The translations under genes were made by a program, and so were the position numbers. Shown in pieces: positions 1-5,474 of a stretch of DNA of 12,509 bases; position 1 is the stretch's first letter, and each line of letters starts with the position of its first letter. A model generated the notes under the pieces. It worked only from the letters and a program-made list of their open reading frames with translations, did no database searches and was not told the DNA's origin. Origin of the DNA: DAOUMU01 sp034409055 (lineage in GTDB: Bacteria > Chloroflexota > Anaerolineae > 4572-78 > J111); assembly GCA_034409055.1 (NCBI GenBank), contig DAOUMU010000389.1, positions 1 through 12,509 of the forward strand, read 5' to 3'.

Positions 1-33
1 TCTTCTGCTTCGATTCCCCCTTTTTACCAGCTT

Positions 34-71
34 TTGCTCGATATTTTGGTTGATGATAGAATTCATCATCA
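34..71 (+). promoter_or_regulatory. Possible promoter with overlapping operator-like dyad
   Basis: A sigma-70-like pair is visible: TTGCTC (34-39), a 17-nt spacer, and TAGAAT (57-62, five of six consensus bases). The -10 lies inside an imperfect palindrome, TGATGAT (51-57) and ATCATCA (65-71) around GAATTC, broken by one extra A at 58. That geometry would suit a repressor site. It fits translation starting at 106. The -35 match is poor and the region is also an open frame, so this is tentative. Confidence 0.3.
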
Positions 72-95
72 CCTGGACAAGCACAAATTGAATAC

Positions 96-100
96 GGGAG
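96..100 (+). promoter_or_regulatory. Ribosome binding site deciding the TTG start at 106
   Basis: GGGAG lies five bases before TTG (106-108), in the frame of the glycosyltransferase. The TTG at 34 has no purine-rich stretch before it. This is the basis for preferring the shorter protein. Confidence 0.5.
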
Positions 101-105
101 ATTTA

Positions 106-1764
106 TTGAGCAGAACTTTGGTTGTCAGCAAAACAGGTAACCCTCTGGTTCAAAGAATAATTTCACATCAGGGCTTCTCTATAGCCATCTGGCTGGTACT
201 GGTTGGGACCGCCCTTTTGGCCAGTCGACTTTACAACTTGACAATCTTACCAATTTTTGTAGATGAGTCAATCCACATTTCTTGGGCTTTAGAGATGATC
301 GAGTCAGGGGATTGGCTACCTACTGATGGGACCCGTCTTTTACCGGTTTGGATTCTACGTCTGTTTTTGCCGGTTGCGACCGATATTCTATGGAGTGGTC
401 GTCTGGTTTCGGTATTCATGGGGCTCCTGGCTGCCTTTGGCTGTTATCTGGTCGGCCAAAACCTGTTTAACCACCGGGCCGGAGCGATTGCCTTTACCCT
501 TTATGCAGTTAACCCTCTCACTTTGAGCAACGACCGGCTAATGTTAACCGACTCCTATGAGGCAGCCTGGACGGTTCTAACAGTCTGGTTGAGCCTCAAG
601 ATGGTCAAAACTCAATCGAACTGGTGGCCCAGTGTCACATTGGGCTTTATCTTAGGCTTGGCTACCCTGACTAATTTGAGAGGAACCTTAGCCTGGGGGT
701 TACCTCTGCTTGTGATTGGCCTGCTGGGCCAGAGTCGTTGGTCCAAATTTCCCAAATATCTACTGCTTACTTATCTCATCGCCTTACTCCTTTCCACCCC
801 AATCTGGTGGCTTTTACCGGCCGGTTTACAGGAATCTCTCGGCGTCAGTTTAGTCGGCAATTCAAGCTCAACCTGGCTAAGATATTGGGCACAAAATACA
901 GGCTTGGTTACCTCCTGGCTGTGGACTTATATAACCCCGGGCCTGACAGTTGTTTTAGTAGCAGCTACCATTTTCACCGCCTGGCAACGGCCTCGATTGG
1001 CCTTATTATTAGTTGGCTGGGCATTAATTTTTATAGTACCCTGGCTGTTTGTGGCCGAAACCTGGTATCCCCGCTATATTTTGCCGGCATTTCCAGCACT
1101 ATTTATTCTGTTAGGCAACATCCTGGATACATTTTGGCGACAACTACCCCAAAAGATGCTTTGTAGTGACGACTTCAGTCGTCCCCCTGCTGGGTTGAGC
1201 TTTTGGCGCTGGGCAGCCCAATTACCCCCAAAGAAGCCGTGGCTTACTTTCTCGCTGGGCCTGGTCGGTATCACTTTTCTCTTATGGCCAATGATTTATT
1301 TCGATTATTGGCAATTAAACAATCCAATCCTGGCCCCTTTCCCGGCGGCCGACCGTTTTCAATACATCGAGGGTTGGTCTTCCGGTTATGGCATTTCAGA
1401 GGTAGTGGGACATTTACACACTCAGGCCAATCATAAAGGGGACATCTTTGTCGCCATGGATTATCGTGTCTTTATGCTTATGGGAGAACTTGCCTTTGAT
1501 GTTTGGCGAGAGCAGGAAGATTCTATTCACCTCCTGAACGCTAAACACCAAAGTGGTTCATCAGCCGAAGAGATTTACCGGCAAGTTTCTGCCTCCCCCC
1601 TGCCGGTCTATTGGGTAACAGCGGGCAATGGCCACGAGGACGACAAGTTAAAAAACGAGGTGCTATCGCTGCTGCACATTGAGCATATCGCCAGCGTTGC
1701 CCGGCCAGGAAATAAAAGCCAGATGCATATATATTTTATCTCGCCTCAGAGCAATTCAAGATAA
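106..1764 (+). CDS. GT39/PMT-like polytopic membrane glycosyltransferase without C-terminal tail modules
   Basis: Probable GT-C glycosyltransferase that transfers a sugar from a polyprenyl-phosphate donor on the extracytoplasmic side. From the TTG at 106 it has 552 residues. A first membrane helix (about 23-42) is followed by the Asp-Glu pair of this fold (IFVDESIH, D53/E54) in the first outer loop, then by NPLTLSNDRLMLTD (R144, D149), matching the 'dPf...R....D' motif of the paralogues. About ten further hydrophobic helices follow, including RYILPAFPAL before the penultimate loop, and then a short soluble end (about 408-552) with EGWSSGYGISE. Unlike the two GT39 genes on the other strand it has no beta-sandwich tail. 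The start was chosen for GGGAG at 96-100, five bases before TTG. The frame is open to the window edge and a TTG at 34 also exists, so the N-terminus is uncertain. The loop at about 340-378 contains a palindromic repeat. Fold is well supported; donor and acceptor are unknown. Confidence 0.88.
   Translation: MSRTLVVSKTGNPLVQRIISHQGFSIAIWLVLVGTALLASRLYNLTILPIFVDESIHISWALEMIESGDWLPTDGTRLLPVWILRLFLPVATDILWSGRLVSVFMGLLAAFGCYLVGQNLFNHRAGAIAFTLYAVNPLTLSNDRLMLTDSYEAAWTVLTVWLSLKMVKTQSNWWPSVTLGFILGLATLTNLRGTLAWGLPLLVIGLLGQSRWSKFPKYLLLTYLIALLLSTPIWWLLPAGLQESLGVSLVGNSSSTWLRYWAQNTGLVTSWLWTYITPGLTVVLVAATIFTAWQRPRLALLLVGWALIFIVPWLFVAETWYPRYILPAFPALFILLGNILDTFWRQLPQKMLCSDDFSRPPAGLSFWRWAAQLPPKKPWLTFSLGLVGITFLLWPMIYFDYWQLNNPILAPFPAADRFQYIEGWSSGYGISEVVGHLHTQANHKGDIFVAMDYRVFMLMGELAFDVWREQEDSIHLLNAKHQSGSSAEEIYRQVSASPLPVYWVTAGNGHEDDKLKNEVLSLLHIEHIASVARPGNKSQMHIYFISPQSNSR
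1160..1182 (+). repeat. Palindromic interspersed element, copy 1, inside coding sequence
   Basis: A 23-nt element ending in the dyad ACGACTTCAGTCGT (1169-1182: six-base arms ACGACT/AGTCGT around TC). It matches 4356-4378 at 22 of 23 positions. Here it is read in frame as LCSDDFSR, in the loop before the last membrane helix of the glycosyltransferase. The second copy is in a gene on the opposite strand and is translated from the other strand. Confidence 0.8.
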
Positions 1765-1766
1765 CC

Positions 1767-1802
1767 AAAAAAACACAACGGCGCAGCAATGCTGCGCTGT
1801 TG
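1767..1802 (-). terminator. Rho-independent terminator facing minus-strand transcription
   Basis: A 12-bp stem, CAACGGCGCAGC (1776-1787) with GCTGCGCTGTTG (1791-1802), closes a three-base AAT loop with a single non-Watson-Crick position. On the minus strand the hairpin is followed by TGT and then seven T (the A run at 1767-1773), the canonical arrangement. On the plus strand no T-run follows, although outer AACCAAA (1763-1769) and TTTGGTT (1810-1816) can extend the stem. It therefore best serves the large minus-strand operon, about 500 nt after its last stop codon. Confidence 0.7.
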
Positions 1803-1922
1803 AAGTAGCTTTGGTTCTTCAGGAATTTCCATTGGTAATCAGTGGCCAGTGATCAGCGGTCCATAAGCCTTCATCTTTCAGGCTAATTCATAAGAAGGAA
1901 CCACGAAGTTTCATTGCAAGCT

Positions 1923-1981
1923 GGAGTCGAGCTTTAGCCGGTGAGAATCTTGATGCCTTGACCGGCTGAAGCCTCGACTCC
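1923..1981. repeat. Long imperfect inverted repeat
   Basis: The left arm at 1923-1942 (GGAGTCGAGCTTTAGCCGGT) pairs with the right arm at 1961-1981 with one mismatch and one extra base, around an 18-nt loop. Transcribed from either strand it would form a hairpin of about 20 bp. No T-run follows, so it is not a typical terminator. It looks like a dispersed palindromic (REP-like) unit. Confidence 0.7.
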
Positions 1982-2075
1982 ACCAGGCCACGGGGGTGTT
2001 TCTTAGCAGTAATCAATGTCGGTAATATGTCAATTAAGGACCGCAGATTGGCAGGAATTCGCGGATAAGCGCAGA

Positions 2076-2095
2076 AAAAAGCCTCAAAAAGCCTC
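2076..2095. repeat. 10-nt exact tandem duplication
   Basis: AAAAAGCCTC occurs twice head to tail (2076-2085 and 2086-2095) in non-coding sequence. It is probably slippage. Confidence 0.6.
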
Positions 2096-2310
2096 ACCCA
2101 CCACTCCGCAAAGCGGCATCCCCATCTAACAACATCGACGACGCAATCCTGTCTCTACGTCGGCACAGTCCGCAGCAATGATGACCCGCTCTGGCGCACC
2201 AAAACCAGATTAGAGAAGCTGCAACAACAAGACGGTCTCAAACGAGTCTCAGTACATCCAAATTTGCTCTAGCTGGTCCGCTCCGAGCTTGAAAATTGGA
2301 TCTACTGATA

Positions 2311-5300
2311 TTACTCAACTTCGACCGTGCCCAATATAAAACTGTCCGCTCCATTATCGAGCAGCAGCCGCGTGCCACTCTCAGGCCGGTAAAGACCCAC
2401 CACCAACCGGTAGACACCGCCGGGTAAGCTCTCCGGTAAAACCACGGGATGAATATCCTCTATGATTACCCCAGGTTGCCACCATAGAGTAGGGTAAGCA
2501 CCGGCGCGGGGCAGGCTATCGTTCTGCGTCCTAAGTTGGCCCACCTCATCCAGCACATGTACAAAAGCCACGTAACTTTCTCCAATCGGCCGGCCTACTT
2601 CCCAAAATAAACTAACCTGCAACGTTTCGCCTGGCCGCCCCTGCTTTGGTAACATTTTATATCCGCGCAGCGCAATGTCGTTTTCCCATATAGCCTCTAC
2701 CGGCACGGCTTCAGTCAAACTCGGCCAGGCCTCTGGGGCAATGGTCAAACGAGCCATAACAGCCTCAAGAGGCTCTCCCGCCAGGCCGGTAGGTCGCCAA
2801 AAAACCTCAGCCCGGTTCATCAGACTCACCTCTACCTGGACCGCCAGGGGGCCTGTTAGTTCCCCCGATAACTCAAATTTGTGCTCGGTGGTTACCACCT
2901 CGCCCAGAAGCCAAGTCTCAGTTTGTAGGTCTACGTCAGCCCGGTCCAGGGAGATGCTGCGACTATCGGCCAGTTGAACAATCAACTGAACCGGCTCCAG
3001 TATTTCTTTAACCGGCTGCCAGTAGAGCCTCAACTCAACGCTTTCACCGGGCCGGGGTGATGGCGGTTCAATTTGATAGGCCACCAATCTGATCCGTCCA
3101 TCATAAACTCTCTCCAACCATATCGCGCCAACAGGCACCGTCTCTTGAGCAATAGCCTCCAATCGCTCAATTGCTCCGGTATTCACCACCTCACCGCCGG
3201 CAGTGATACGCGCCGCCTGCCAACCTTCAGGGAAAAGGAAGGTTACCACTGCCTTAATCTCTTCCCCTTCAGAATAGTTTGTAGCCAGGCCAAATTCGAC
3301 CGTGTAAATGCCGGGGGGTAGATCGGCCACCGCTGGCCTGCACAAACTTTCCACATAAGCGCCAGGCGTTTGCGCCTGCGTTATAAAAGCCGGATCAGGC
3401 AGGCAGGCCGCCCATTCACCTGTGCCCGTCAGGGTACCTGTGCCCGTCAGGGTAGTTTCAGCCCCAGGACCAACCAGTCGAGCCACCAATTGCCGGTCAC
3501 CTGCCAGGCCCAGGTTTTCCCATAGCAAGCGAATCTGTGAATCTGCGAAACTGTAGCCCAATAGGGCAACCTGGTTGGGTATCACGCTCACCTGGGGGTT
3601 GGCCGGTCTACTGAAAGGGGTCGGGTAAATCCAGGCGTAATCAATGCCCCCCAGGCTGATTACTTTTTCCGGCTGCCGGGCTTGAAAATAGTCGATAAAG
3701 CCGGGGCTGGGATCTAATCCACGCTGCACCTGCTGAATGTAAAGCACAATGTAATCGGCTTGGGTCCAACGGCCCCCCGGCCCAAGCGAGATAAGCTCAC
3801 CCTTAAAGCCCAACATATTCTCGGTGAAGCGAGAACCGACAACCAGATTTCGACTATCTGGTTTAGCGGCCAGATAAGACCCCACCTGATCCATACCTTC
3901 TCCCCAGCCAATACGCATGGTCCGAACGGCTGTTTGGCCGTCACCCAGGAGAGGGTTGAAATAGGAATAGTAATAAGGATGGTGCGGTAACACAGTCACC
4001 ATCTGAATAACGACCAGACCGGCAAATAAAATCCCCTCTACGATTTTGGATTTTGAACTTTCAGCCGCTGGTCGTGAATTACGACCGGAGCGGAATAGGC
4101 GCATCGGTAATTGATAATTGTTAATTGTTAATTGATAATTGATAAAAACCAGTCCCATGGCGGCCAGAATATCCAGGCTGAGGAAAACGGGCATGAGATA
4201 ACGGTCTTGCTTGTGACTGCCTACAGTCATCGCCAGGGCGTAAATGAACGTGTAGATTATCAGGATGACGGTTCCTTTAACCGTAAAGGGATCCTCAGGC
4301 CAGGCCTCAGTCTGCTCTCCCCCCCCTTTACCCTTCCAGCCCTGTGCCCGCTTTTTTTGTAGTAACGACTTCAGTCGTTTGGGTACCTGTGCCCGCTTTT
4401 TGAGTAGGTGCAGACCGGCTACGGCTGCCCCTATCAAACCAAGAAAGACCAGGGGTGTCATTCGCATGAAAAAAACAACAGGATAGAAAAGTGGACCGGG
4501 ATCACTATCTTGATAGGTTTGCCCCAAAAAGAACAGGTAGATCCCCTCGGCCCCAACCTTGCGGGTGGTGTAATTATAAACCAGGGCCAGGGTCTCCAGC
4601 GGAGTAACCCACATCGAAGGCCAGAGGATCAGCCAGGTTAGACCGGCTATGACCATCCAACCCACCCCAAACCAGACCAAACGCCGCAGACTCAGTAGGC
4701 CCAAATTTGAGGAGCCAGCATCCTCAGATGCGGCCCCGTTCGGCTTCCCCTTCAGATCATCAGCATAAACCAACAGGCCGGTCAGGATAATCGCCGGTAG
4801 GATGGCCAATGCCTGTATTTTGGTCAAAAAACTCAGGCCACCAAGGAGACCGGATACAATGACATAACCAAAATGACGCCTGCGATAATAAAAAATCAAA
4901 GAGAGAATGGACAGAGTCATCAAGCCGGTAATGAGGGCCTCAGCCCGGTTGACCCGGGAGTCGCTCAGATAAAAAGGATCAAGAGCAATCAGCAGGCCAC
5001 TGACCAACGCCACCCGTTTGCCAAAAAGTCGCCACACCGCCCACACAATAATCAGGGCAACAATCGTGTTGAGCAAGACAATGGGAAAGCGCTGCTGGCT
5101 TAAAAAAGCAGTCCGATCCCACTCATGAAATAGGTGCAGCAGACCGACCTCACCAATCCATTGCCCCTCAACAAGGGAGCGACGAACAGCCTCGATAAAG
5201 ACCCAAATTGTCTCGGCCCAAACAGGCACAATGCCGGGGTAGCCATCACCCACCAGGGTACCGGCTAAATCCCCCCGGCTCAGGGCATAGATAAAATCCT

Positions 5301-5457
5301 TGGCCCAACGCCAGCGATCGGCCTCATCAACAATCAGGTATTGATTGAGCGCCGTTAAGCGCGGGCAGGCCACCAGCAAGATAAGACCAATGACCATGAG
5401 CCAATCTAAGATTTTGGATAGTGTGCCCTTTGGGTATTCAGAATTTTGGATTTGCAA
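2311..5457 (-). CDS. Large GT39-like membrane glycosyltransferase with long beta-sandwich ectodomain
   Basis: The 1048-residue product has two parts. Residues about 17-490 form the GT-C core: first helix 17-33, Asp-Glu motif LIVDEADRW (D44/E45), ALDPFYLSDSRVNRAEAL (R168; Glu173 where the paralogues have Asp), and several further helices ending with DRYLMPVFLSL and a last helix at about 474-490. A soluble linker follows with GWGEGMDQ (517-524) and GGIDYAWIYP (603-612). Residues about 620-1048 form roughly three beta-sandwich modules; the last has HVLDEVGQLRTQND, PGGVYRLVVGLY and SGTRLLLDNG, a pattern shared with the neighbouring paralogue. The tail should lie outside the cell, perhaps contacting glycan. 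Start: TTG at 5457 with AGGA 11 bases upstream. It places D44/E45 at the same residue numbers as in the upstream paralogue; ATG at 5397 would cut into the first helix. It lies 17 nt after the preceding stop and appears to be the last gene of the operon. Its loops carry several in-frame repeats. Confidence 0.9.
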   Translation of the reverse strand: MQIQNSEYPKGTLSKILDWLMVIGLILLVACPRLTALNQYLIVDEADRWRWAKDFIYALSRGDLAGTLVGDGYPGIVPVWAETIWVFIEAVRRSLVEGQWIGEVGLLHLFHEWDRTAFLSQQRFPIVLLNTIVALIIVWAVWRLFGKRVALVSGLLIALDPFYLSDSRVNRAEALITGLMTLSILSLIFYYRRRHFGYVIVSGLLGGLSFLTKIQALAILPAIILTGLLVYADDLKGKPNGAASEDAGSSNLGLLSLRRLVWFGVGWMVIAGLTWLILWPSMWVTPLETLALVYNYTTRKVGAEGIYLFFLGQTYQDSDPGPLFYPVVFFMRMTPLVFLGLIGAAVAGLHLLKKRAQVPKRLKSLLQKKRAQGWKGKGGGEQTEAWPEDPFTVKGTVILIIYTFIYALAMTVGSHKQDRYLMPVFLSLDILAAMGLVFINYQLTINNYQLPMRLFRSGRNSRPAAESSKSKIVEGILFAGLVVIQMVTVLPHHPYYYSYFNPLLGDGQTAVRTMRIGWGEGMDQVGSYLAAKPDSRNLVVGSRFTENMLGFKGELISLGPGGRWTQADYIVLYIQQVQRGLDPSPGFIDYFQARQPEKVISLGGIDYAWIYPTPFSRPANPQVSVIPNQVALLGYSFADSQIRLLWENLGLAGDRQLVARLVGPGAETTLTGTGTLTGTGEWAACLPDPAFITQAQTPGAYVESLCRPAVADLPPGIYTVEFGLATNYSEGEEIKAVVTFLFPEGWQAARITAGGEVVNTGAIERLEAIAQETVPVGAIWLERVYDGRIRLVAYQIEPPSPRPGESVELRLYWQPVKEILEPVQLIVQLADSRSISLDRADVDLQTETWLLGEVVTTEHKFELSGELTGPLAVQVEVSLMNRAEVFWRPTGLAGEPLEAVMARLTIAPEAWPSLTEAVPVEAIWENDIALRGYKMLPKQGRPGETLQVSLFWEVGRPIGESYVAFVHVLDEVGQLRTQNDSLPRAGAYPTLWWQPGVIIEDIHPVVLPESLPGGVYRLVVGLYRPESGTRLLLDNGADSFILGTVEVE
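3418..3453 (-). repeat. 18-nt exact tandem duplication in the ectodomain
   Basis: ACCTGTGCCCGTCAGGGT occurs twice in a row (3418-3435 and 3436-3453), encoding the doubled six-residue unit TLTGTG at residues about 669-680 of the glycosyltransferase. Its ACCTGTGCCCG half recurs at 4385-4395. Confidence 0.9.
4042..4057 (-). repeat. Dispersed ATTTTGGATTTTGAA-type repeat inside coding sequence
   Basis: GATTTTGGATTTTGAA lies in frame in the loop before the last membrane helix (read on the minus strand as SSKSKI). Related sequences occur at the start of the same gene (5441-5457) and in the partial gene at 12309-12338. The motif is simple and AT-rich, so relatedness by chance is possible for any one copy. 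Confidence 0.5.
4108..4145 (-). repeat. Heptamer array (TAATTGW x5) in frame inside coding sequence
   Basis: Five consecutive units TAATTGA, TAATTGT, TAATTGT, TAATTGA and TAATTGA (4108-4142), then TAA, are read on the minus strand as INYQLTINNYQL at residues about 439-450. The 7-nt period steps through all reading frames yet no stop occurs on the coding strand. It is far richer in AT than the surrounding gene and sits in the loop before the last membrane helix. Confidence 0.9.
4341..4401 (-). repeat. 16-nt direct repeats flanking a palindromic element (45-nt in-frame insertion)
   Basis: CCTGTGCCCGCTTTTT occurs at 4341-4356 and again at 4386-4401, exactly 45 nt apart. Between the copies lies the palindromic element also found in the plus-strand glycosyltransferase. 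In protein this is KKRAQ-VPKRLKSLLQ-KKRAQ (residues 353-372), a 15-residue in-frame expansion in a basic loop between membrane helices. The layout resembles an insertion with duplication of the target, or a segmental duplication that captured the element. Confidence 0.85.
4356..4378 (+). repeat. Palindromic interspersed element, copy 2, inside coding sequence
   Basis: This matches 1160-1182 at 22 of 23 positions, with the dyad ACGACTTCAGTCGT at 4365-4378. The gene here runs on the minus strand, so the element is translated from the opposite strand to copy 1, as RLKSLLQ rather than CSDDFSR. Confidence 0.8.
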
Positions 5458-5474
5458 TGTCTGATTTGTCCTGT

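Larger units (their letters stand above)
1765..2310. other. Convergent intergenic region without a convincing gene
   Basis: This 546-nt gap between convergent genes holds the terminator hairpin, a short imperfect repeat (ATCAGTGG-CC at 1838-1847 and ATCAGCGGTCC at 1852-1862), a long inverted repeat (1923-1981) and a 10-nt tandem duplication (2076-2095). From 2111 to 2275 one plus-strand frame stays open and reads like a protein tail (SNDDPLWRTKTRLEKL, then stop TAG after HPNLL). It has no clear start or ribosome site and I do not recognise it. It may be a decayed gene end. Confidence 0.6.

Noticed and set aside
34..105. N-terminal extension of the plus-strand glycosyltransferase to the TTG at 34 (or beyond the left edge)
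   Set aside because: The frame is open, but no ribosome site precedes 34. The stretch contains a promoter-like pair and a dyad, and GGGAG sits at good spacing before the TTG at 106. An extension cannot be fully excluded.
1888..2097. Minus-strand open frame of 69 codons
   Set aside because: It runs through the 1923-1981 inverted repeat and the 10-nt tandem repeat, has no convincing ribosome site and resembles no protein I know. Its openness is explained by repeat sequence.
2111..2275. Open plus-strand stretch that reads like a protein tail
   Set aside because: No start codon with a ribosome site, under 60 codons, and no recognisable family. It is noted as a possible decayed gene end only.
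2675..2977. 100-codon plus-strand open frame opposite the 1048-residue glycosyltransferase
   Set aside because: It is antisense to a clearly coding region, with Ser/Arg/Thr-rich composition typical of a shadow frame. The same applies to the other frames opposite or inside the large genes, including 5601-5921, 6144-6506 and 9581-9904.
4108..4145. AT-rich iterons of a replication origin
   Set aside because: The array lies inside an intact gene, units are only 7 nt, and no DnaA boxes or replication genes are nearby.
5395..5397. ATG at 5397 as start of the 1048-residue glycosyltransferase
   Set aside because: It would remove part of the first membrane helix and has no ribosome site. The TTG at 5457 aligns the Asp-Glu motif to the same residue numbers as in the upstream paralogue.
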